Translations under genes and position numbers: made by a program
In this document: positions 1 to 5,196 of the stretch, piece by piece
Layout: every line of letters starts with the position of its first letter
How positions within the stretch are numbered: position 1 is the stretch's first letter
Notes under the pieces: model-generated
Told to the model about the DNA's origin: nothing
What the model saw: only the letters and a program-made list of their open reading frames with translations
The model's database searches: none
From: Oscillospiraceae bacterium
Lineage (GTDB): Bacteria; Bacillota_A; Clostridia; Oscillospirales; Oscillospiraceae
Length of the DNA: 5,196 nucleotides
Assembly (NCBI GenBank): GCA_017550765.1
Contig: JAFZOC010000298.1
Span: 1 to 5,196, forward strand
Reading direction: 5' to 3'

Positions 1-2529
1 AGAGCCGATCTCATCGGTGAGCAGCTGCTGGACGAGATCGTAGCGCAGGGCGTCCAGGTCAGCCCCCTCGCGCTCCAGCTTTTCCGCAAGGGCGCGCAGC
101 TCTCCCGTCCGCTGCAGCAGCCCGTCATAGCGCTCCCGGGAAGCGTCCACCAGCTCCGTGCTCTGCCGCAGGGTGAGGGGCGTCGCCACCAGGGCGAAGA
201 CCATGGCGGCGGCCAGCAGCCCGCCGGCCAGGCGCAGACGCTCCTTCGCCACGAAGCGCAGGAGCCGGGAGCGCTCCGTGTGGAGGGTGGTCGCGGACAC
301 GAACCGGTCCCCCAGCAGCAGGACCTGGGGCAGCGCGAAGAGGATCAGCACCAGGGAGATGCTGGTGCCGGTGCCCACATAGTAGCCCATGCCGGCGATG
401 ATGCACTGAGACACGCCGAAGCCCACCAGGAGCCCCGCGCAGACCATCATGAGCCCGGAGGTGATCACCGTGGGGAAGGCCAGGTCCAGGGTCTCGATGA
501 TGGCCTCCCGCTGGTCCATCTTCTCCCGCAGTTCCCGGAAGCGGGAGGAGACCACGATGGCATAGTCGATGTTGGCGCCCATCTGGATGGCGCCGACGAT
601 GATGTAACAGAGGAAGAAGACGTAGTCGCCCTTCAGCGCGGCCACCGCGAAGTTCAGCCAGATGCTGCCCTGGATCACCCCGATCAGCAAGAGGGGCATC
701 CCGAAGGACCTGAAGGTGAAGAACAGGATCAGCATCACCAGGCCCAGGCTCATGAGCCCTACCACCGTATTATCGCTGGCAAAGGAGTCGCGAAAGCCCA
801 GGGCGCTGACCGAGTCGCCGGTCAGGACCGCGCCGCCGTCATAATGCCGCGCCGCGATCTGGTGGATCCTGTCCAGGAAGCGGAAGGTCTCCTCCGACTG
901 GACGGGCAGATCCAGATCCAGGATCAGGCGGCTGTAGTTGTCGCTCATGAGCTGAGCGCGCACCATGCTCAGCTGGTCGTAGAGCTGGTCCACCAGATCG
1001 ATCTGGTCCTGTTCCAGCTCCATGTCCCCGGCCTCCGCCCGCTCGTGGAGGAAGAGGAACAGGTCCAGGAGCGTGGCCTTGTAGCCCTCCGGGTCTTCCC
1101 GGACGTCCCGATGCTCCCCGTTCTCCGCCGCGTAGTAGGCGTAGAGCGCCCTGGCGCTGGTCTCGTCGATCCCGGCGATGCTCGCGAACTCCGCTGCATC
1201 TACCTCATCGCCGATGCAGCGCCCGTCAAGGGCTTGGATGCTGGCGAGCCCGGTGGCGCTCTTCACCTCCGGGCAGGCGGACAGCTCTTCCAGCAGCGCG
1301 CGCTCCGCGCCGAAGTCCCCGGACGGCACGATCACCGCCACGGTATTGCTGGAGCCGAACTCCTCCCGGATCTCCTCCTTGGCCAGCTCCATCTCCGTCT
1401 GGCGGAAGGCCGGGACCATCTCCATGCTGTAGGCGTAGGGCACCCGCTGGACCAGCCAGTAGCCCGCCGCCACCAGCGCCACGAAGATGACCGGGATCAC
1501 GAAGCGGCTGGCATAGGCGAACTTGCCCACGAAGGAGATCCTGGGCACGAAGCGGCGGTGCTTGGTCTTGTCCATGGCCTTGCCGAAGAGCATCAGCAGC
1601 GCGGGCATGAACAGGAACACCGTCAGCAGGCTGCATACGATCGCCTTAATCAGCGTCAGGCCCAGGTCCACGCCCAGGCGGAACTGCATCAGGGTCATGG
1701 CCGTAAGGCCCGCGATGGTGGTCAGGCTGCTGGCGGAGATCTCCGGGATGGAGACCGCCAGGGCGCGGACCACCGCGTCCCGGATCCCCAGCCGCTCGTG
1801 CTCCTCTTTATAGCGGTTGCAGAAAATGATCGCGTAGTCCACCGACAGCGCCAGCTGCAGCACGATGCCCACGGAGTTGGAGACAAAGGAGATCGTCCCC
1901 ATCAGAAAGTGGGTGCCGATGTTGAGCACGGCGGCCACCATGAAGGTCAGGATCATCACCGGGATCTCGGCGTAGGTGCTGGAGGTGAAGACGAGGACGG
2001 CCAGGACCACGATGACCACGAAGATCAGCACGGTGAGCATCTGCTCAGCCACCAGCTTCGAGAGGCTGAAGCCCACCTCTGTATAGACGGTGGTCTCCCG
2101 GTCCCGGAGCAGCTCCCGGGCCCGCTCCAGCGCCTGCTCGCTGCGCTGGGAAGTGGGCGTGTCGGCAAAGGTCAGATCGAAGAGCGCGTTCCCGTCCCGA
2201 TAATGGGCGGCGCTCTCATCGAACTGGACCAGGACCACGTCCTCCACCTGGGCCAGCCGCTCCGACAGGGCTCGCGCGTCCTGCAGGGAGATGTCCTTCA
2301 CCATGACCTTGGCGGTGCCGTATGTGGTGAACTCCTCTTCCATGATGAAGAGGCCGCGCCTTGCCTCCGCCTCCTCCGGGAGGTAGTAGGTGATGTCCTC
2401 CTCCACCTGGATCCAGCGGGAGGAGAACACGGAAAAGACGAGCATCGCCGCAAAGAGCGCAAGGATCCACCGTCTCCGTTCCACGACGAAGTCGGCGATC
2501 CTCATCATCACGCTCTTCTGTCCCGTCAT
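1..2529 (-). CDS. MMPL/RND-superfamily membrane exporter, C-terminus cut by window edge
   Basis: I translated the minus strand from the ATG at 2529; 843 codons are open to the window edge and the stop lies outside. The layout is RND-like: TM1 (about 21-37), an extracytoplasmic domain (38-163), TMs 2-6 (164-315), TM7 (about 343-361), a second extracytoplasmic domain (366-585), and TMs 8-12 (588-741). Each half carries an Asp-Tyr pair in its fourth membrane helix, D231-Y232 and D655-Y656. In MMPL proteins this pair belongs to the proton-relay path. The family exports lipids or hydrophobic and amphiphilic compounds using the proton gradient; the substrate here is unknown. No membrane-fusion or outer-membrane partner is adjacent. 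An additional TM (about 768-787) and a charged, coiled-coil-like tail (about 795-843) follow the standard core. The start is not certain: GGGAGG lies 13 nt upstream, with a weaker GAGAG closer. In-frame alternatives are ATG 2577, GTG 2511, ATG 2508 and ATG 2505. Family call is firm, substrate not. Confidence 0.93.
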   Translation of the reverse strand, partial: MTGQKSVMMRIADFVVERRRWILALFAAMLVFSVFSSRWIQVEEDITYYLPEEAEARRGLFIMEEEFTTYGTAKVMVKDISLQDARALSERLAQVEDVVLVQFDESAAHYRDGNALFDLTFADTPTSQRSEQALERARELLRDRETTVYTEVGFSLSKLVAEQMLTVLIFVVIVVLAVLVFTSSTYAEIPVMILTFMVAAVLNIGTHFLMGTISFVSNSVGIVLQLALSVDYAIIFCNRYKEEHERLGIRDAVVRALAVSIPEISASSLTTIAGLTAMTLMQFRLGVDLGLTLIKAIVCSLLTVFLFMPALLMLFGKAMDKTKHRRFVPRISFVGKFAYASRFVIPVIFVALVAAGYWLVQRVPYAYSMEMVPAFRQTEMELAKEEIREEFGSSNTVAVIVPSGDFGAERALLEELSACPEVKSATGLASIQALDGRCIGDEVDAAEFASIAGIDETSARALYAYYAAENGEHRDVREDPEGYKATLLDLFLFLHERAEAGDMELEQDQIDLVDQLYDQLSMVRAQLMSDNYSRLILDLDLPVQSEETFRFLDRIHQIAARHYDGGAVLTGDSVSALGFRDSFASDNTVVGLMSLGLVMLILFFTFRSFGMPLLLIGVIQGSIWLNFAVAALKGDYVFFLCYIIVGAIQMGANIDYAIVVSSRFRELREKMDQREAIIETLDLAFPTVITSGLMMVCAGLLVGFGVSQCIIAGMGYYVGTGTSISLVLILFALPQVLLLGDRFVSATTLHTERSRLLRFVAKERLRLAGGLLAAAMVFALVATPLTLRQSTELVDASRERYDGLLQRTGELRALAEKLEREGADLDALRYDLVQQLLTDEIGS

Positions 2530-2542
2530 CGTTCTCTCATAG

Positions 2543-2548
2543 CCTCCC
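2543..2548 (-). promoter_or_regulatory. Shine-Dalgarno-like GGGAGG ahead of the RND gene
   Basis: GGGAGG on the minus strand is 13 nt from the chosen ATG at 2529, longer than ideal, and only 2 nt from another ATG at 2540, which is too close. The ATG at 2540 opens a four-codon frame (Met-Arg-Glu-Arg) whose TGA overlaps the exporter ATG as ATGA. The motif is clear, but which start it serves is uncertain. Confidence 0.5.
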
Positions 2549-2645
2549 GGGATCGATGATCGTCCGCGGCGTCGCATCCGGGACCTGCGAAGGATCCCGG
2601 CGCGCGGCGCAAGACATCTCGTATCATTATCATGATCATCGGATG

Positions 2646-2665
2646 GCGAGATCGATCGATCTCGC
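2646..2665. repeat. Perfect 20-bp palindrome
   Basis: GCGAGATCGATCGATCTCGC reads identically on both strands, with no spacer. It contains three GATC sites in twelve bases. A loop-free palindrome of this length is a typical shape for a dimer-binding operator, though here it would sit far downstream of the predicted start (about +160 to +179). Confidence 0.8.
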
Positions 2666-2689
2666 TGCCAAACGGCAGGTTTGGCAGCG
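2663..2689. repeat. Inverted repeat, perfect 11-bp arms, 5-base loop
   Basis: CGCTGCCAAAC (2663-2673) and GTTTGGCAGCG (2679-2689) pair perfectly around GGCAG. This is the longest stem in the leader. Its TGCCAAA core recurs at 2870-2876 in the upstream direct repeat. Its outer edge overlaps the neighbouring 20-base palindrome by three bases, so the two full structures cannot form at once. Confidence 0.8.
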
Positions 2690-2690
2690 G

Positions 2691-2707
2691 ATGATCCATT
2701 GGATCAT
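2691..2707. repeat. 17-bp palindrome ATGATCCA-T-TGGATCAT
   Basis: Two perfect 8-base arms (2691-2698 and 2700-2707) flank a single central T. The near-zero loop suits a dimeric protein's DNA operator better than an RNA hairpin. It shares the ATGATC half with the ATGATCAT palindromes at 2632-2639 and 2825-2832. Confidence 0.7.
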
Positions 2708-2737
2708 TCGCCCGATGTTCATGGCAATGGATATATG

Positions 2738-2760
2738 GCAAAACAGCCGTGCTGTTTTGC
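2738..2760. repeat. Inverted repeat, perfect 10-bp arms, 3-base loop
   Basis: GCAAAACAGC (2738-2747) and GCTGTTTTGC (2751-2760) pair perfectly around CGT. The run of Ts sits within the stem rather than after it, and CATATATCC follows on the minus strand, so it lacks a terminator tail. It lies in the predicted exporter leader. Confidence 0.8.
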
Positions 2761-2763
2761 TGC

Positions 2764-2776
2764 GCCGCAAAGCGGC
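2764..2776. repeat. Short GC-rich inverted repeat in leader
   Basis: GCCGC (2764-2768) and GCGGC (2772-2776) surround AAA. It is short but strongly GC-paired, and lies between two longer hairpins in the exporter leader. It overlaps the start of the tandem duplication. Confidence 0.55.
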
Positions 2777-2803
2777 ACGGCGAAAAGCGGCACGGCGAAA
2801 AGC
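2769..2803. repeat. 15-bp tandem duplication plus partial third copy
   Basis: The unit AAAGCGGCACGGCGA occurs exactly at 2769-2783 and 2784-2798, followed by the first five bases of a third copy (AAAGC, 2799-2803). The two full copies are identical, suggesting a recent slippage duplication or selection for both. Each boundary carries GGCGAAAAGC (2779-2788 and 2794-2803), complementary to GCTTTTCGCC at 2810-2819. Confidence 0.9.
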
Positions 2804-2819
2804 TTTTTGGCTTTTCGCC
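2794..2819. repeat. Inverted repeat, 10-bp arms, at the predicted transcript 5' end
   Basis: GGCGAAAAGC (2794-2803) and GCTTTTCGCC (2810-2819) are perfect complements around a six-base loop. In the predicted exporter transcript this hairpin begins about five nt from the 5' end, a position where stem-loops often protect mRNA. The 2810-2819 arm can also pair with the second copy of the partner at 2779-2788. Confidence 0.8.
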
Positions 2820-2830
2820 ATCATATGATC

Positions 2831-2839
2831 ATTATAGCA
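2831..2839 (-). promoter_or_regulatory. Extended -10 promoter for the RND gene
   Basis: The minus strand reads TGCTATAAT: a perfect TATAAT hexamer (2836-2831) with the TGn extension (2839-2837) typical of sigma-A extended -10 promoters. The -35 region is poor: at 16-17 nt spacing it reads TTCCCT or CTTCCC, which fits a promoter that relies on the extended -10 or on an activator. A TTGGCA occurs at 2875-2870 but the 33-nt spacing is too long for it to be the -35. The start would fall near 2824, facing the exporter. An ATGATCAT palindrome (2825-2832) overlaps the -10 and could be an operator; that part is speculation. Confidence 0.7.
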
Positions 2840-2867
2840 CAAAACGCGAAAAAGGGAAGTCTCCCCA

Positions 2868-2883
2868 CTTGCCAAAAGATCGG
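2868..2883. repeat. Direct repeat copy 1, upstream of the RND promoter
   Basis: CTTGCCAAAAGATCGG matches the copy at 2914-2929 at 15 of 16 positions. It is centred about 51 bases upstream of the predicted transcription start, where activators commonly bind, and the promoter has a poor -35. A binding role is inference. Confidence 0.6.
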
Positions 2884-2913
2884 CCGGATGTGCTCGTCAC
2901 AAGACCGGACGGT

Positions 2914-2929
2914 CTTGCCGAAAGATCGG
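2914..2929. repeat. Direct repeat copy 2, upstream of the RND promoter
   Basis: CTTGCCGAAAGATCGG differs from the first copy at one base. The copies start 46 bases apart, and this one is centred about 97 bases upstream of the predicted start. Its CTT end is also the right end of a small inverted repeat, AAGACCG-GA-CGGTCTT (2901-2916). Confidence 0.6.
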
Positions 2930-3150
2930 ACGCCGGGAACGGATGCCCGGCCAAAACGCTCGTGTCGGAGGACGGACGCGCCCCCGCATCAGCCGAGGGG
3001 CCTGCATCCGCCGCGCCTGCTGCCGGGATCCCTCCCCCAAAGGCGCGATGCGCGTCGGCCGCCGCGTGACCGCGGAGCTGCCGGAGCGATGAGGCCTGCA
3101 GGCAGGCCGATCCCGTGCGTCCGTGCCTTCGCGGTCTGGAGCCTGTGCCG

Positions 3151-3196
3151 AAACAGATACGCCCTCCCGATCGTATCCGGAAGGGCGTATCTGTTT
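3151..3196 (-). terminator. Hairpin terminator after amrS, possibly bidirectional
   Basis: AAACAGATACGCCCT (3151-3165) and AGGGCGTATCTGTTT (3182-3196) form a perfect 15-bp stem. After one mismatch, three more G-C pairs follow inside. The hairpin starts 19 bases past the amrS stop. On the minus strand the stem ends in TTT and then CGGC, so the U-run is short; on the plus strand TTTT follows. The strength and placement suit an intrinsic terminator, but the short U-run leaves some doubt. Confidence 0.7.
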
Positions 3197-3215
3197 TGCA
3201 CGCAGCGCGCTCGTT

Positions 3216-4070
3216 CTACATGTTCCCCGGATAGACATAGCGGAGCTTTTCCCGGGCGACGGAGACCAGCCGCAGCAGGCTCTCCCGCGGGGTCGCTCCC
3301 CGGTCCGTCATGTGATAGCGCGGGAAAAAACGGCTCAGGTGCAGCGGGATCTCCTCCCCCCTTGGGAGCGAGGCGACCCAGCCAGTCAGTTCCCGGATCT
3401 CCTCCTCGCTGTCGTTCATCCCCGGCACGATCAGGGTGGTCAGCTCCACATGGCACTGCTCTGCCGCCAGGGCGATGGAGCGCTTTACCGTCTCCAGGTC
3501 GCCGCCCAGGAGCTTCCCGTAGGTCTCGGCCCGGAAGGCCTTCAAGTCGATGTTGAGCGCGTCCACCAGCGGGAACAGCCTCTCCGCGATCTCTCTGTTG
3601 CAGCAGCCGTTGGTGACGAGGACGACTTTGAGATCCCGCTCCCGGAGGAGCTCCGCCGTATCCCGCACATATTCCCAGCCGATGAGCGGCTCGTTGTAGG
3701 TGAAGGCCACGCCGATATTGCCCCGCGGGCGCAGCTCCTCTGCCAGCGCCGCCAGCCGCTCCGGCGGGAGGCAGCTGCTCCCGTCCCTGCGGAAAGGCCC
3801 GCCGTCGGACATGGAGATCTGCCAGTTCTGGCAGAAGGGGCAGTGCAAATTGCAGCCGAAACTGCCCACCGAGAGGATCCGGCTGCCGGGATAGTACCGC
3901 GCCAGGGGTTTCTTCTCGATCGGGTCCAGGGCGATCGATGTGACGACGCCGTAGTTCAGCGGGACGATCGCGCCGTCGCGCATCCCACGCGCCCGACAGA
4001 GCCCGGTCTGGCCCTCCGCCAGCCTGCAGCGGTGGGGGCAGACCTCACAGACGCGCCGCTCCTCAGACAT
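3216..4070 (-). CDS. amrS: AmmeMemoRadiSam system radical SAM enzyme
   Basis: This 284-residue protein resembles pyruvate formate-lyase activating enzymes. The radical SAM motif is C73-X3-C77-X2-C80 within GCNLHCPFCQN, and binds the 4Fe-4S cluster that cleaves S-adenosylmethionine. An N-terminal Cys set, C8, C11, C15 and C25 (CEVCPHRC...GLC), is typical of this subfamily and could hold a second metal site. AFTYNEP (122-128) and LVTNG belong to the conserved SAM/partial-barrel core, and LHLSRFFPRYHMTD near the C-terminus is characteristic of AmrS. The protein ends YVYPGNM, without the Cys-rich tail I recall in some longer archaeal and bacterial members. The physiological substrate of the AmmeMemoRadiSam system is not known to me. 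The ATG overlaps the amrA stop (ATGTCTGA, 8 bp), with GAGGTGG six nt upstream, so start and coupling are well supported. It acts presumably in the cytoplasm; there is no signal peptide. Confidence 0.93.
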   Translation of the reverse strand: MSEERRVCEVCPHRCRLAEGQTGLCRARGMRDGAIVPLNYGVVTSIALDPIEKKPLARYYPGSRILSVGSFGCNLHCPFCQNWQISMSDGGPFRRDGSSCLPPERLAALAEELRPRGNIGVAFTYNEPLIGWEYVRDTAELLRERDLKVVLVTNGCCNREIAERLFPLVDALNIDLKAFRAETYGKLLGGDLETVKRSIALAAEQCHVELTTLIVPGMNDSEEEIRELTGWVASLPRGEEIPLHLSRFFPRYHMTDRGATPRESLLRLVSVAREKLRYVYPGNM

Positions 4071-5196
4071 GCCGCACCACCTCGAAGCGCTCCAGCGCGT
4101 AGTCTTTCTCCCACCTGGAGAGCCCCGCCTTTTGGAGCGCGATGGCGACCTGTTCCTCCACCGAGTCCACCCCGTCCAAGTTGGGCAGCAGCAGGCCCCT
4201 GTGGAAGCCCTTGCTGACTACCACGCCGTAGCGTCGGACGTCCAGCTCGTCCTTCGAGCGGATCTTCTCCGTCTGCCCCAGCACATCGACGCTGATCTCC
4301 AGCTCGTCCAGCTCGTCTTCCCGGATCGGCGAGAAGCGCGGGTCCCGCGTCGAGGCGGAGATCGCGTTCTCCAGGATCTCCTCCGCGACGCAGCGCCGCG
4401 TCGGCCGGATGGTCCCGATGCAGCCGCGGAGCCGCCCCTCCTTGTGGATCGACACGAACACGCCCGCTCTCTCTGTGAGCATCTCCTCCGGCAGGTCCGC
4501 GGGCAGATCGATGCGCCTCTGCCCGACGACCCAGGCCTCGATCTCGGCGCGGGCGAGCTGCACCCAGGGGTCCTCCCCCTGGCGCTTCTCGACCATGGCC
4601 TGTCTGCGGCGCTCCTCCCACTTCTTCAGCAACTGCCGCTGGGGATCGGTCCCGGTGACACGATAGGTGCAGATGCCGTATCCCACGCCGAAGGTCCCCT
4701 CGTGGCTCAGCGCTTCCGCCTCCACCTGCAGACCGTCCAGGGCGCCTGCCAGGATGCAGAAGCTCCGGTGGCCGCACTCGGCCGCCTTCTCGCAGAAGCT
4801 CTCCTCAAAGTCCAAAAGCTCGTCGAAGGCCGCTCTCCCCATCACATCCATGATGCGCGCATCGTAGACCGGCCCCTCCGCCGCGAAGCCGTACGGCCCC
4901 TCCGCCAGGAGCTTATGGGACAGGTCGCCGCTGCCGACGAAGAGGACCCGCCGGTCCAGGTCCTCCGCAGTCTGCTGGATCAGCTGTCCCAGCCGGTAGT
5001 GGTCCTGCAGCGGCAGGCCCGAGAGCCCGACGCGGACGAGCCTGTAGTCATGATAGACCGCGTCGATGTAGTACAGCGGGATCATCGTCCCATGGTCCAG
5101 CCGCGCGTCCCGCTCTCCCTCGGTGCCCGCCGGAAGGCCGCTTTCCTCCGAGAGCTCCGTGAGCCTCCGGACGAAAGCATCGTCATAGCGCACCTG
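4063..5196 (-). CDS. amrA: AmmeMemoRadiSam fusion: LigB/MEMO-type dioxygenase-like domain + AMMECR1 domain, N-terminus cut by window edge
   Basis: There are 377 residues visible, and the frame is open to the edge. A GTG at 5193 is the first possible start here, but the dioxygenase-like domain begins in mid-fold, so the true start is probably outside. The first part (about 1-185, counting from the edge) has LDHGTMIPLYYI with H35 and VGSGDLSH with H94. These are conserved histidine motifs of class III extradiol dioxygenases and MEMO-type proteins, where such histidines are metal or active-site residues. A charged linker (about 187-208) leads to an AMMECR1 domain (about 209-377) with the hallmark LRGCIG (256-261) and DPRFSPI followed by LEISVDVL. 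AMMECR1, MEMO-like and radical SAM proteins form the conserved AmmeMemoRadiSam system, whose biochemical role is unsettled. Here two components share one polypeptide, and the third (amrS) overlaps it by 8 bp, which implies equimolar, linked production. The alternative name would be a generic LigB-AMMECR1 fusion protein. Confidence 0.92.
   Translation of the reverse strand, partial: QVRYDDAFVRRLTELSEESGLPAGTEGERDARLDHGTMIPLYYIDAVYHDYRLVRVGLSGLPLQDHYRLGQLIQQTAEDLDRRVLFVGSGDLSHKLLAEGPYGFAAEGPVYDARIMDVMGRAAFDELLDFEESFCEKAAECGHRSFCILAGALDGLQVEAEALSHEGTFGVGYGICTYRVTGTDPQRQLLKKWEERRRQAMVEKRQGEDPWVQLARAEIEAWVVGQRRIDLPADLPEEMLTERAGVFVSIHKEGRLRGCIGTIRPTRRCVAEEILENAISASTRDPRFSPIREDELDELEISVDVLGQTEKIRSKDELDVRRYGVVVSKGFHRGLLLPNLDGVDSVEEQVAIALQKAGLSRWEKDYALERFEVVRHV
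4077..4083 (-). promoter_or_regulatory. Ribosome binding site of amrS inside the amrA 3' end
   Basis: GAGGTGG on the minus strand lies six nt before the amrS ATG and within the last codons of amrA. This fixes the amrS start and, with the 8-bp gene overlap, supports translational coupling. Confidence 0.75.

Larger units (their letters stand above)
2530..2824 (-). other. Predicted long structured 5' leader of the RND gene
   Basis: This is the stretch between the predicted transcription start (about 2824, seven nt downstream of the -10) and the exporter ATG. It is about 295 nt long, visibly AT-richer than the flanking genes in its upstream half, and filled with perfect inverted repeats at 2794-2819, 2764-2776, 2738-2760, 2691-2707, 2663-2689 and 2646-2665. 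None of the hairpins is followed by a clear U-run on the minus strand, so they do not look like ordinary attenuators. I recognise no known riboswitch or T-box. Function is unknown; RNA-based regulation, transcript stabilisation or protein-binding operators are all possible. Confidence 0.5.
2841..3150. other. Intergenic stretch without a recognisable gene
   Basis: This GC-rich segment separates the amrS terminator from the exporter promoter. Frames open across it on both strands give Arg-, Pro-, Ala- and Gly-rich products with no domain-like pattern, so I call no gene. It contains the 16-base direct repeat and small inverted repeats: AAGACCG-GA-CGGTCTT (2901-2916), GCCGGG...CCCGGC (2932-2951) and GGCCTGC-AG-GCAGGCC (3093-3108). 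I see no tRNA, rRNA or known regulatory RNA. A decayed gene remnant cannot be excluded. Confidence 0.55.

Noticed and set aside
280..2559. 759-codon open frame on the plus strand opposite the exporter
   Set aside because: Its product is rich in His, Asp, Gln, Gly and Arg with no domain-like pattern, and it mirrors the codon structure of a GC-rich gene. The minus-strand frame has clear RND membrane architecture.
2526..2741. 71-codon minus-strand frame in the leader, starting at a TTG and ending in an ATGA overlap with the exporter
   Set aside because: The end overlap is tempting, but there is no ribosome site before the TTG. Its sequence simply reads through the palindromes (His/Asp/Ile-Met runs), so it does not look like a protein.
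2738..2760. Hairpin considered as an intrinsic attenuator or terminator
   Set aside because: No U-run follows the stem on the minus strand; the T-rich part is inside the stem.
2769..2803. Possible CRISPR-like or satellite array
   Set aside because: There are only two full 15-bp units with no spacers, too few and too short for a CRISPR array.
2530..2824. Known riboswitch or T-box in the exporter leader
   Set aside because: I could not recognise a conserved core of any known riboswitch class or a T-box sequence; a covariance-model search would settle it.
2681..3238. Overlapping open frames on both strands across the intergenic region
   Set aside because: The products are Arg/Pro/Ser-rich, change register through repeats (for example RRKAA repeats from the tandem duplication) and show no recognisable family.
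3123..4217. 364-codon plus-strand frame opposite amrS
   Set aside because: It is antisense to an unmistakable radical SAM enzyme, and its translation is Pro/Arg/Ala-rich without motifs; a GC-composition shadow.
3956..4777. 273-codon minus-strand frame inside amrA
   Set aside because: It is another frame of the amrA gene, with a low-complexity Arg/Gly/Ala product, and conflicts with the AMMECR1 domain and the start of amrS.

Overview
This looks like chromosomal DNA from a GC-rich anaerobic bacterium. A clostridial Firmicute (Oscillospiraceae/Lachnospiraceae-like) is my best guess. The reasons are the overall GC-richness, a stand-alone MMPL/RND exporter without adaptor or outer-membrane partners, and an AmmeMemoRadiSam locus with a LigB-AMMECR1 fusion and a short radical-SAM partner. 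The taxonomic call is inference. All three supported genes lie on the minus strand, so the window reads biologically from right to left.

Right part (5196 to 3216): two genes of the AmmeMemoRadiSam system. The first is a class III extradiol-dioxygenase-like (LigB/MEMO-type) domain fused to an AMMECR1 domain (amrA), cut by the window edge at its N-terminus. It is followed, with an 8-bp overlap, by a radical SAM enzyme of the PFL-activase-like family (amrS). The overlap makes translational coupling likely. A strong hairpin at 3151-3196, just after the amrS stop, probably ends this operon.

Middle (3215 to 2530): 686 bases without a convincing gene. The half next to amrS is GC-rich and featureless apart from short inverted repeats and a 16-base direct repeat. 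A perfect extended -10 element (TGCTATAAT on the minus strand, 2839-2831) then marks a probable promoter. It would give a leader of about 295 nt ahead of the exporter gene. The leader is packed with perfect inverted repeats, a 20-base palindrome and a 15-base tandem duplication that allows two mutually exclusive hairpins. This is the most unusual part of the window.

Left part (2529 to 1): a large MMPL/RND-family membrane exporter, cut by the window edge at its C-terminus after 843 visible codons. It has the usual two halves (TM + extracytoplasmic domain + five TMs) with an Asp-Tyr pair in both TM4 and TM10. After the twelfth TM come one extra TM and a coiled-coil-like tail that runs off the window. 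Nothing in the sequence ties the exporter functionally to the AmmeMemoRadiSam genes; the terminator and separate promoter suggest independent transcription units.
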